Source of the DNA: Chloroflexota bacterium
GTDB lineage: Bacteria > Chloroflexota > Limnocylindria > Limnocylindrales > CSP1-4
Length of the DNA stretch: 9,451 bases
Reading direction: 5' to 3'
NCBI GenBank assembly: GCA_021789355.1
Contig: JAJYJR010000192.1
Span: 1-9,451 of the forward strand
Within the stretch, counting starts at the first letter, position 1; every line of letters starts with the position of its first letter. Position numbers and translations under genes: made by a program. Below, piece by piece: positions 1-6,094 of the stretch. The notes under the pieces were generated by a model. It was not told the DNA's origin, did not search any database, and saw only the letters and a list, made by a program, of their open reading frames with translations.

Positions 1-21
1 GCCACCGCTACGCTGTGGTCC

Positions 22-97
22 GGGCCGGTAGCTCAGCGGTCAGAGCAGGGGGCTTTTAACCCTCGTGTCCTGGGTTCGAATCCCAGCCGGCTCACCA
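22..97 (+). tRNA. tRNA-Lys (anticodon UUU), CCA encoded
   Basis: A complete cloverleaf can be folded by hand. The acceptor stem is 22-28 with 87-93 (one G-U pair), the D arm 31-46 (GCTC/GAGC), the anticodon stem 48-52 with 60-64 (one G-U), the loop CTTTTAA at 53-59 with anticodon TTT at 55-57, a 5-nt variable loop, and the T arm 70-86 with loop TTCGAAT. The discriminator base is A94 and CCA follows at 95-97. It decodes lysine AAA/AAG. Its 3' end faces the integrase gene, so it is the likely chromosomal integration target, with the gene kept intact by the element. Confidence 0.96.
53..97 (+). other. Probable attachment-site end (attL-type) within tRNA-Lys 3' half
   Basis: Tyrosine-recombinase elements commonly integrate into the anticodon-loop to 3'-end part of a tRNA gene and restore it. 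Here an integrase gene ends about 155 bp past the tRNA 3' end and reads toward it, which is the usual layout. The exact crossover core cannot be set, because the partner direct repeat is not in this window: I found no second copy of the T-arm/acceptor sequence. The attachment role is an inference from arrangement. Confidence 0.5.
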
Positions 98-144
98 CGG
101 TTCCACGCGCGAACGCGGCCTTGGACGGGCTCCGGACGGGCCTC

Positions 145-174
145 GACAGCGCTGCTGACAGCCCCAGAGACAGC
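145..174 (+). repeat. Three GACAGC direct repeats with 12-bp period
   Basis: GACAGC occurs at 145-150, 157-162 and 169-174, each exactly 12 bp apart, followed by a weaker GACACA at 182-187. Just upstream, GGACGGGC occurs twice (123-130 and 134-141, 11 bp apart). They lie between the tRNA attachment site and the integrase stop. Tandem short direct repeats in this position often serve as arm-type binding sites for the integrase N-terminal domain; that role is inferred. Confidence 0.5.
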
Positions 175-224
175 CACGTCAGACACACGTCGTGGATCGG
201 GTGGGCCATGGTGAACGGACGCTT

Positions 225-251
225 GGCCGAGTCCCTGGCCGCGGCTCGGCC
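225..251 (-). terminator. Candidate integrase-operon terminator hairpin
   Basis: GGCCGAG at 225-231 and CTCGGCC at 245-251 form a perfect 7-bp stem with a 13-nt loop, directly after the integrase stop codon (252-254). There is no clear U-tract on the minus strand, so this would be a GC-rich hairpin terminator of the kind common in high-GC bacteria. A protein-binding role near the attachment site is an alternative. Confidence 0.4.
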
Positions 252-1382
252 TCAGCCCCCGAGGATTGCGTCCATCCCGGCCGCCACCTGCTGCTGGCGC
301 TGCTCCAGGATGTGCCCATACGTGTTCGAGGTCAGCGTGACGGTGCTGTGACCGAGCAGGTTCTTGACATCCTCGAGGGTGAAGCCCTGAGCGAGCAGGA
401 ACGTCGCCGCCGTGTGGCGCAGGTCGTGGAAGCGGCAGTGGGGGAGCCCAGCGCGGGTCAGCGCAGCCTGGAACGCGCGGGTCACCGTGGCGGCATCCAG
501 CGGGAGACCGTGCAGGGCGGTGAACACGTAGCCCGTCTCCTGCCAGCGCGACCCCGCCACCAGTCGGTCCATACGCTGACGGGTGCGGTGGCCCCGCAGC
601 GCCGACACTGCGATCTCGGGCAGCACGAGCGTCCGGCGGCTGCGCTCGGTCTTGGGCTCGAGGAGCACCAGCTTGCCCTGCACGCGGGCCAGAGCATGGC
701 GCACAGAGAGCCGGCGCGTCTCGAGATCAACATCCTCCCAGAGCAGACCCAGCAACTCGCCCTGCCGCAGGCCGGTGGCCAGGGCAGTCGCGTACAGCGC
801 GTGCAGCCGATCATCGACGCTGGTCTTAAGCAACTTGTGCGCCTCGTCGGGGGTGAGCGGGCGGATCTCGTAGTGGGGTACCCGCGGGGGATCGACCATG
901 CGGGCCACGTTGCGTGAGACCAAGCCCCACCGCTCGGCGGTGACGAGGGCGCGCCGCAGCACGGCACGGATGTGCAGGACTCGCTTCGCTGAGAGCCCGG
1001 CGGCCAGCTTCGCGTTCAGGAGGGTCTGTACGTCGAGGGGGGTGAGCTTGGCGATCGGGACCCGGCCGAGGCCCGGAATCAGGTGCCGCGTGACGATGTC
1101 GTCGTAGGTCTGGTAGGTGGAGTACCGCACGGTCGGCTTGGCCACCTCGTCGAGCCACTGGCGCAGGAAGGGCGCGAGCTTGACGCGCTGATCGGGCACC
1201 GGCCGCCGCTCGTCCCGCGCCTTCAGGATTGGGCCGAGCTTTGCTGCGACCTCGGCTCGGGTGCGTCCGATGACGAACTTGCGCACTCGGCGGCCGTTCT
1301 CGTACCCCATGTGCACCGCGCCCTCCCAGCGGCCGTCCTGACGCTGGTAGATGGACCCCTCGTTGGGGCCACGGCGAGTCAT
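252..1382 (-). CDS. int: Tyrosine recombinase / site-specific integrase
   Basis: This 376-residue integrase would catalyse integration and excision at the neighbouring tRNA-Lys. Residues 1-50 form an N-terminal arm-binding-like domain (GSIYQRQDGRW..., GYENGRRVRK), about 68-160 the SAM-like core-binding domain (LRQWLDEV...), and about 170-376 the catalytic domain. The catalytic set is visible: R206 in TGLRQGELLGLLW, K244 in PKTERSRRTL, H319-x-x-R322 in FHDLRHTAATF, H345 in LLGHS and nucleophile Y355 in NTYGHI. The ATG at 1382 was chosen because AAGGGG lies 8 nt upstream and the protein then begins at MTRRGPNEGSIY; the open frame reaches 1520, but the extra N-terminus overlaps the upstream gene and looks non-coding. 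The start overlaps the upstream stop as ATGA, so it is probably translated from the same mRNA. Confidence 0.96.
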   Translation of the reverse strand: MTRRGPNEGSIYQRQDGRWEGAVHMGYENGRRVRKFVIGRTRAEVAAKLGPILKARDERRPVPDQRVKLAPFLRQWLDEVAKPTVRYSTYQTYDDIVTRHLIPGLGRVPIAKLTPLDVQTLLNAKLAAGLSAKRVLHIRAVLRRALVTAERWGLVSRNVARMVDPPRVPHYEIRPLTPDEAHKLLKTSVDDRLHALYATALATGLRQGELLGLLWEDVDLETRRLSVRHALARVQGKLVLLEPKTERSRRTLVLPEIAVSALRGHRTRQRMDRLVAGSRWQETGYVFTALHGLPLDAATVTRAFQAALTRAGLPHCRFHDLRHTAATFLLAQGFTLEDVKNLLGHSTVTLTSNTYGHILEQRQQQVAAGMDAILGG

Positions 1383-2542
1383 CGGGACAGCCCCTTGGTG
1401 GCGACCGGGGGCGACGCGGCCAGACGCTTGCGGTGCTCGCGCTGGGTGAAGCGGAACCGCTCGCGGTCGTTGCAGAAGCTGGAACGCCGCGCATCGAGGG
1501 TGAGGAAGGGCTGGCCGCACTCCTTGCAGAGCGTGGCACCGCTGTGACCCTCACTTATCCTCCGCAGGGCCTCGAAGAGCTGCAGGTAGACCGGTGCCAG
1601 CAGTGAGCGCCAGGTGCGTGCCTCATAGATCTCGATCGGGGCCAGTGGGACGGAGGCCCCGTCCGGAACCTGCCGCGCGAGGCCGAAGTCCACCTCCCCC
1701 TGGGTAGCGATCGCCCGGCTGAGGAAGGGGGCCATCAACTGCAGTTGGAGCCAGACCAATCCCGCCCGGTCGGTCCTCGGGCGCCAGCGGAGGTCGGAGT
1801 CCCCATCAGTGGGATGGGAAGCCCCGTAGCGGAGCCAGAAGGCCTGCCAGCCGGCCTTCGGCACCCAAAGCAGCGGCACCTGCTGCCGTTGCACGCGCTG
1901 CCAGCTGGCGTGCGCCGTCGCCCACCACGCCTCGCCGTACGTCTCGATGTGGATGCCGAGCGGGGTGTCGGCCCGCTTCGGATCGTCGGGAGCGTCCTCG
2001 CAGCGGGAATAGCGCTGGACCACCCGCGGGATCCAACATTCTGCGGCCGTGGGGGCGCCCAACCAGATCACGTCTCCTTCGGAGTTGCGGACAGCTGGCT
2101 GAGACCAGGTCGGGTTCCAGCTTGTCTGCCCTGGCTCCGGTCCACTGGATCCCGCGCTCAGGCGGGCCAGAGAGACGAGATGCCAACGCACGTTGGCCTG
2201 CTGTGCCAGGACGTCCCCTCGCGGATCATGGAAGTCCTGTGCGAGGAGATTCTCGGTCGATGCAAACGGCTCATCGGGGAAGAAGTGCGCGAGATCGAGC
2301 ACCCCATGGTCCAGTAACCATTGCCGGGCCTTGCGGGGGCGCGACAACTCGCACCGGGCGAAGGACTCCGCGAGGAGAATCCCGTCCGTGGTGCGCTCGA
2401 ACGGGTCCCAGTCGGTGTCGCCATGTTCACCGATGAGGTCTCCTGTGCGCTCGGGCCCGTCGAGGTTGTCCGCCCGCAGGACGGTGACCCAGCCGGGCTT
2501 TCGAAGGCGTCCCTGTCCCGCGTAACGTGGGCGTAGGCTCAC
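1379..2542 (-). CDS. Unknown protein with C-terminal CCCH zinc finger, coupled to integrase
   Basis: A 387-residue protein of unrecognised function. The first ~330 residues show no catalytic motif that I know, but contain many Trp residues and globular-looking segments. The C-terminus has a likely zinc finger: C339-x2-C342, C357 and H370, embedded in a basic tail (RRSSFC, REHRKR), similar in general style to the CGNR-type and other small Cys-rich DNA-binding tails. GTG at 2542 is the most upstream start; its ribosome-binding site is weak, so a start further inside is possible. It precedes int with a 4-bp overlap (ATGA at 1382-1379) and diverges from the excisionase operon, so it may regulate or assist recombination. 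That role is inferred from position only. Confidence 0.75.
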   Translation of the reverse strand: MSLRPRYAGQGRLRKPGWVTVLRADNLDGPERTGDLIGEHGDTDWDPFERTTDGILLAESFARCELSRPRKARQWLLDHGVLDLAHFFPDEPFASTENLLAQDFHDPRGDVLAQQANVRWHLVSLARLSAGSSGPEPGQTSWNPTWSQPAVRNSEGDVIWLGAPTAAECWIPRVVQRYSRCEDAPDDPKRADTPLGIHIETYGEAWWATAHASWQRVQRQQVPLLWVPKAGWQAFWLRYGASHPTDGDSDLRWRPRTDRAGLVWLQLQLMAPFLSRAIATQGEVDFGLARQVPDGASVPLAPIEIYEARTWRSLLAPVYLQLFEALRRISEGHSGATLCKECGQPFLTLDARRSSFCNDRERFRFTQREHRKRLAASPPVATKGLSR

Positions 2543-2584
2543 AACCGAATACCCGATCGTGTTGTCATCTGCTCCTGCCAGTAC

Positions 2585-2613
2585 TTGCGCTTATCCTGTT
2601 TCGGTCCTAGACT
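2585..2613 (+). promoter_or_regulatory. Promoter for the xis-rep operon (TTGCGC-17-TAGACT)
   Basis: A -35 box TTGCGC (2585-2590), a 17-bp spacer and a -10 box TAGACT (2608-2613) match the primary sigma-factor consensus well and lie in an AT-richer stretch (about 2540-2670). Transcription would start near 2620, leaving an untranslated leader of about 50 nt before the GTG of the excisionase gene. No equally good minus-strand promoter could be picked for the zinc-finger/int operon, which must start in the same region. Confidence 0.65.
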
Positions 2614-2635
2614 TACCACTTCGTACACGATAGAT

Positions 2636-2655
2636 GATGACGTTACCGATGACGT
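2636..2655 (+). repeat. GATGACGT direct repeat, 12-bp period, in xis leader
   Basis: GATGACGT occurs at 2636-2643 and 2648-2655, one helical turn apart, between the predicted transcription start and the ribosome-binding site of the excisionase gene. It is a good candidate operator for a regulator or for Xis itself. The binding role is inferred. Confidence 0.45.
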
Positions 2656-2665
2656 GGAGAGGATA

Positions 2666-2675
2666 CCACTAGTGG
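2666..2675 (+). promoter_or_regulatory. Perfect palindrome CCACTAGTGG over the xis start codon
   Basis: A perfect 10-bp palindrome covers the GTG start codon (2672-2674). The Shine-Dalgarno sequence GGAGAGG (2656-2662) ends just upstream. A dimeric regulator bound here would block initiation complexes or the early transcript. A 10-bp palindrome can arise by chance, so support is moderate. Confidence 0.35.
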
Positions 2676-2884
2676 CGACGTACGTGAAGCCAGTGGACGT
2701 CGTGGACGGGGCGAGCCGCCTCCTGCGCCTAGATGAGGTCGCCGAGCGATTGGCCATCAGCAAATCGATGAGCTGGAAGCTGGTCGCCATGGGCCAGCTC
2801 CCCGCCGTGCGCATCGGGAGAGCCGTGCGGATTCGTCCCAGAGACTTGGAGGCGTTCATCGAGACCGCGAGCCACGAGCCCTGA
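2672..2884 (+). CDS. xis: Excisionase-like helix-turn-helix protein
   Basis: A 70-residue DNA-binding protein of the excisionase/HTH_17 (MerR-like) family. The pattern LLRLDEVAERLAIS, then KLVAMGQLPAVRIGRAVRI and DLEAFIE (residues 18-64) is typical: the HTH is followed by a small wing. GTG at 2672 is preferred: GGAGAGG lies 9 nt upstream and the open frame's earlier part (from 2585) runs through the promoter. It is the first gene of the plus-strand operon and diverges from the integrase operon, the usual place for a recombination directionality factor, which binds near att and steers the integrase to excision. A transcriptional-regulator role is also possible. Confidence 0.88.
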   Translation: MATYVKPVDVVDGASRLLRLDEVAERLAISKSMSWKLVAMGQLPAVRIGRAVRIRPRDLEAFIETASHEP

Positions 2885-2935
2885 ACTGACCTCTAGCCCG
2901 ATCCACGTTCGCCAACCGTCCGGCACGGGCGCGGC

Positions 2936-5245
2936 ATGAGCACGCCGGTTGTGCACTCCGAGCTCTGGGAGTTCGTGTGCCTCGTGTGGCGCGAGGGCGA
3001 TGTCCGCGAGGTGCGTATTCCTCGCCACAACCAGTTCGGCCACACGGCGTCGGGTTACTTCAGCGACCCCGCACGGCTGGCTGACGCCGTCACCTCGTGG
3101 GACGGGCAGGCGGCCAACGTGTACATCACCCTCAACCCGGTTCTTCGTGCGCTGCTCTCCCGCGCCGCGGAGCGGATCCGCTCGAAGGCTGAACACACGA
3201 CGTCCGACGCCGACGTCGTCGAGCGACGCTGGCTCATGCTCGACATCGATCCGGTCCGGCCAGCCGGCATCAGTAGCACGGACGCCGAGCTGGCGGCCGC
3301 GCACGAGGTGGCCGAGAGAGCGACGTCCTTCCTCGGAGCGGCTGGCTGGCCCGACCCGCTCGTCGTCATGAGCGGCAACGGCTACCAGATCCTCTACCGG
3401 GTCGACCTACCGAACGACGCGGCGTCGCTGGCCCTCGTCCAGACGGTGCTCGATGTCGTCGCTGCGCACTGTGACACGGCTGCGGTCCACATCGATCGGA
3501 GCGTCGCCAACGCGGCCCGTCTGGCGGCCCTCGTGGGCACCCGCAAGGTGAAGGGGGACGCGTTGACGGATCGGCCCCATCGGTTGGTCCGGCTCGAGCG
3601 GACGCCCAGCGTGCTCTCCGCCGTGCCGCCCTCCTGCCTCGAGGACGTCGCGCGTCTGGCGCAGCCGAAGGACGCCAGCCTAGGAGGGACGCAGGCGACG
3701 CCGCGCACGCGGCTCGCCGATCTGCTCGCCGCGATCGGGATCGAGTCCCGCGTCCAGCCACCAGACAGTGCGGGCATCGTCTGGTACGGCCTCGAACACT
3801 GTCCCTTCCATTCGGACGGCCGCCCTTACGAGTGCGGCGTCGGCGAGGCGCCCGACGGACGCTTCACGGGGAAGTGCTTTCACCCCGAAGGCGCAGGCAA
3901 GGGCTGGCAGGAGTTCAAAGCAGCGCTCGGTCTCGTGCCACGGATCACCCAGATGGAGCCGAGCGGGTCTACACCAGCGGGCGCCTGGCCAGACGAGCTC
4001 GACCCTGTCGCGCTGTATGGCCTCCCGGGAGACATCGTCCGGGCACTGGAGCCGTACTCCGAGGCGGACCCCGTGGCCCTCCTGATGCACACGCTCGTCG
4101 GGGCCGGCGCCGCCGTCGGACCACAGTGCTACGCCCTGGCGGGTGACGCTCGTCATCCCGGCCGGCTGTTCGCGACACTCGTGGGCGAGACCAGCCGTGG
4201 ACGCAAGGGCTCCGCTCAACATCCGACCGAGCGCCTCTTGCGTCTGGCCGACTCGTCGTTTGCAGCGTCGGTCGAGGGGCTGTCCTCGGGGGAGGGCTTG
4301 ATCTGGGCGGTGCGCGACCCGATCGAGAAGGTCGGCCGCGGCGCGGATCGACATCCCGAGATCGTCGTGATCGACCCGGGCGTCGCGGACAAGCGTCTCC
4401 TGGTCGTCGAGACCGAGTTCTCGGCGCCGCTGCGGATTGCTGTACGGGATGGCAATACGCTGATCGCGACCCTGCGACGCGCGTGGGATGGCCGGGAGCT
4501 GCGTACGCTCACGAAGGTGTCTCCGGCCGTCGCCACCGGCGCGCACATCTGTTTGGTCGGTCACATCACGCGCGACGAGTTGCTGCGCTGCCTGGATCGG
4601 ACCGATCTTGGAAACGGCTTCGCCAACCGGTTCCTGTGGCCGCTGGTGCGACGCTCAAAGCTGCTGCCGGACGGGGAGGCGGTGCCCCAGCACGTCATCG
4701 AGCCGTTGGCGAGGCGACTGGCGGAGGTGGTGAGGTGGGCGGCGGAGGAGCGGGTCCTGCGCCGCGATGATGAGGCGAGCGAGGTGTGGAGGTCGGTCTA
4801 TGGCGCGCTGACGGCCGGTCGGGCGGGCCTGCTCGGGTCGGTGCTGAGCCGCGCCGAGGCGCAGGTGCTGCGCCTGTCGGTCCTCTACGCGGTGCTCGAC
4901 ATGTCCACGCACATCAGCGCTGAGCACCTCCTCGCCGCGCTCGCGGTCTGGAAGTACGCCGAAGTCTCAGCTGAGATCATCTTCGGCGACGCCGTGGGTG
5001 ACCCGGTTGCCGACGCGATCCTGGCGGCGCTGCGCCGCCAGGGCGAGCTCACCCGGACCGACATCGGCAACCTCCTCGGCCGCCACCCTGACCGCCGCAG
5101 GGTCGACGTGGCGCTCAATGCGCTCCTCCAGGGCGGTCTTGCCGTGTCGGAGGTGAACCGCGACACGGGCGGCCGACCCCAAGAGATCTGGCGCCCCCTT
5201 TTCTCGCATATCTCGCTTTCTGCGCAACCTGGCGCGGTCCAATGA
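2936..5245 (+). CDS. Replication protein: primase-like domain + zinc cluster + P-loop ATPase
   Basis: A 769-residue multidomain protein, probably the element's replication initiator/primase-helicase. Residues ~60-225 resemble an archaeo-eukaryotic-type primase: metal-binding D103-x-D105 in LMLDIDPVRP, SGNGYQILYRVDLP at 146-159, and HIDRSVANAARLAALVGTRK from 185. Residues 286-326 form a CHC2-like zinc cluster (CPFH at 289-292, C300, CFH at 314-316). Residues ~355-600 are a DUF3987-like ATPase: atypical Walker A GETSRGRKGS (417-426), acidic strand VVETEF (490-495), AWDG (516-519), VGHIT (541-545) and NGFANRF (560-566), where R565 could be a sensor/finger residue. Residues ~690-755 look like a winged helix (LTRTDIGNLLGRHP...). 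The start ATG 2936 has a weak ribosome-binding site; the gene lies 51 bp after xis and overlaps the next gene as ATGA. Confidence 0.88.
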   Translation: MSTPVVHSELWEFVCLVWREGDVREVRIPRHNQFGHTASGYFSDPARLADAVTSWDGQAANVYITLNPVLRALLSRAAERIRSKAEHTTSDADVVERRWLMLDIDPVRPAGISSTDAELAAAHEVAERATSFLGAAGWPDPLVVMSGNGYQILYRVDLPNDAASLALVQTVLDVVAAHCDTAAVHIDRSVANAARLAALVGTRKVKGDALTDRPHRLVRLERTPSVLSAVPPSCLEDVARLAQPKDASLGGTQATPRTRLADLLAAIGIESRVQPPDSAGIVWYGLEHCPFHSDGRPYECGVGEAPDGRFTGKCFHPEGAGKGWQEFKAALGLVPRITQMEPSGSTPAGAWPDELDPVALYGLPGDIVRALEPYSEADPVALLMHTLVGAGAAVGPQCYALAGDARHPGRLFATLVGETSRGRKGSAQHPTERLLRLADSSFAASVEGLSSGEGLIWAVRDPIEKVGRGADRHPEIVVIDPGVADKRLLVVETEFSAPLRIAVRDGNTLIATLRRAWDGRELRTLTKVSPAVATGAHICLVGHITRDELLRCLDRTDLGNGFANRFLWPLVRRSKLLPDGEAVPQHVIEPLARRLAEVVRWAAEERVLRRDDEASEVWRSVYGALTAGRAGLLGSVLSRAEAQVLRLSVLYAVLDMSTHISAEHLLAALAVWKYAEVSAEIIFGDAVGDPVADAILAALRRQGELTRTDIGNLLGRHPDRRRVDVALNALLQGGLAVSEVNRDTGGRPQEIWRPLFSHISLSAQPGAVQ
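5202..5228 (+). repeat. Iteron-like cluster A: three 9-bp units
   Basis: Three consecutive 9-bp units, TCTCGCATA (5202-5210), TCTCGCTTT (5211-5219) and CTGCGCAAC (5220-5228), form a locally AT-richer patch in the last codons of the replication gene. An inverted cluster lies at 5360-5386. The arrangement resembles replication iterons next to an initiator gene; that function is inferred. Confidence 0.45.
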
Positions 5246-5574
5246 GCGACGCCACAGCCGACGTGCTCGTCATCGCGCGCCACCGCCTCCAGGAGCTGCG
5301 TCGCGGGGCGAAGGCCCTGCCTGCGGATCGCCCCGACGCAGGTCAGCGCCAGCGGGACGCCTGCGCGAAAAGCGAGATAAGCGCGGGAAGTCACGAGCTA
5401 CTCCGGGTTGTGGCCGAGACGACGGCCATGGGGGAGGCGGGCCCAGGAATTCCGGCATGGCGCGGCCGGGTCGACCGAGGCACGCGTCATGTCCGGGCCA
5501 TTCGGGACGACGGCTCCGCCTTCTGCGCTACGTGCCATCCCGGCACGGTGGCGCGGGGAACGAGATTGACGTGA
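5242..5574 (+). CDS. Small hypothetical protein with C-terminal CxxCH, coupled to rep
   Basis: A 110-residue protein starting at ATG 5242 inside the rep stop (ATGA), with no strong ribosome-binding site of its own, so translation is probably coupled. The N-terminus (ADVLVIARHRLQELR) is helical; residues 40-50 (ACAKSEISAG) are specified by the inverted iteron-like cluster; the C-terminus has GSAFCATCHP (C95, C98, H99), a possible zinc-binding knuckle. Small proteins with such a tail often follow primase genes in GC-rich elements. Function unknown. The CxxCH is not taken as a haem site, since there is no signal peptide. Confidence 0.68.
   Translation: MSDATADVLVIARHRLQELRRGAKALPADRPDAGQRQRDACAKSEISAGSHELLRVVAETTAMGEAGPGIPAWRGRVDRGTRHVRAIRDDGSAFCATCHPGTVARGTRLT
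5360..5386 (-). repeat. Iteron-like cluster B, inverted relative to cluster A
   Basis: Read on the minus strand, 5386-5360 gives three 9-bp units, CCGCGCTTA, TCTCGCTTT and TCGCGCAGG. The middle unit is identical to the middle unit of cluster A (5211-5219), and the two clusters match at 18 of 21 positions (5205-5225 against 5383-5363). It lies within the coding part of the small gene at 5242. Confidence 0.45.
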
Positions 5575-5694
5575 ACGGCTCGGCCCGTCCCCGATATGCG
5601 CGCTCGGAGCCTCCAGCCAAGCGAGTCCCTCCTGTCGGCTCCTGCGCGGTCTCCCCACGCGCAGGGAGGCGAGGCACCCTGCACCGAGCTTGGC

Positions 5695-5722
5695 CCACGG
5701 GCGCGACAGGGCGCCCACGTGG
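5695..5722. terminator. GC-rich hairpin in convergent gap
   Basis: GGGCGC (5699-5704) pairs with GCGCCC (5711-5716) across a 6-nt loop; an outer CCAC/GTGG stem (5695-5698 with 5719-5722) extends it past a 2-nt bulge. It lies 120 bp after the plus-strand operon and could end transcription from the left. No U-tract is seen. Confidence 0.3.
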
Positions 5723-5775
5723 CGCGATCGGGATGGCCTTGGCCGCCTGTGCCACCCCGCGCCTGACCGCCAACA

Positions 5776-5799
5776 GGCCCCGGGATCTCGCCCGGGGCC
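5776..5799. terminator. Perfect 9-bp hairpin, likely bidirectional terminator
   Basis: GGCCCCGGG (5776-5784) and CCCGGGGCC (5791-5799) form a perfect 9-bp stem with a 6-nt loop, 26 bp beyond the stop of the minus-strand gene ending at 5825. Its place between converging operons suggests termination in one or both directions, though U-tracts are absent. Confidence 0.55.
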
Positions 5800-5824
5800 C
5801 GCAGCAGGTGGATACGGCTGTCGG

Positions 5825-6094
5825 TTACGCCATGGCGTCTCGCGCGGCCTGCTCGATCTCGTCGAGCCACCCCTCCATGGACTGGCCCATCCCCTCATCC
5901 CGGCCGACCAGGGCGCCGTATGCCTCGATGCGCCGCAGCTCCAAGGCGAGGGCCGGGTTGACGCTCTCACGGAGCGCCTGCTTCAGCTCGTCGACCCGCG
6001 CCTGGTACGCGGCCCAGGCTGCGCGCGCGGTCTCGACCGCGTCGAGCACGTCGTCGACGTCGGGGTGCATCGCCTCGTCCACGCTAGCCTGCAT
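5825..6094 (-). CDS. Small helical hypothetical protein
   Basis: An 89-residue, acidic, almost entirely helical protein. Residues 13-60 (VDDVLDAVETARAAWAAY..., RVDELKQALRE...) have heptad-like spacing and may form a coiled coil; the C-terminus (GWLDEIEQAARDAMA) is also helical. ATG 6094 is preferred, because the protein-like sequence begins there; a longer frame to 6199 adds a Pro/Arg/Ser-rich segment that overlaps the upstream gene. The start overlaps that gene by 11 bp, so they are probably cotranscribed. Function is not recognised; such small proteins are common as accessory genes of phages and integrative elements. Confidence 0.62.
   Translation of the reverse strand: MQASVDEAMHPDVDDVLDAVETARAAWAAYQARVDELKQALRESVNPALALELRRIEAYGALVGRDEGMGQSMEGWLDEIEQAARDAMA

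Larger units (their letters stand above)
5575..5824. other. 250-bp convergent intergenic region
   Basis: This gap separates the end of the plus-strand replication operon from the end of a minus-strand operon. It holds two GC-rich hairpins (5695-5722 and 5776-5799) and no convincing gene. A long plus-strand open frame through here (5457-6488) is Ser/Arg/Ala-rich low-complexity and antisense to better genes, so I do not call it. Confidence 0.6.

Noticed and set aside
1383..1520. N-terminal extension of the integrase
   Set aside because: It overlaps the zinc-finger gene out of frame, is Arg/Pro/Ala-rich, and a good ribosome-binding site precedes ATG 1382.
3680..4564. Minus-strand open frame inside the replication gene
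   Set aside because: Arg/Ala-rich shadow of a recognisable primase-ATPase coding sequence, typical of high-GC DNA.
5524..5541. CxxCH (CATCH) read as a cytochrome c haem-binding site
   Set aside because: There is no signal peptide or transmembrane segment, the protein is only 110 residues and is coupled to a replication gene; a zinc knuckle is more plausible.
5575..5824. Small gene or RNA in the convergent gap
   Set aside because: Only GC-rich hairpins are visible; no start with a ribosome-binding site and no recognisable RNA motif.
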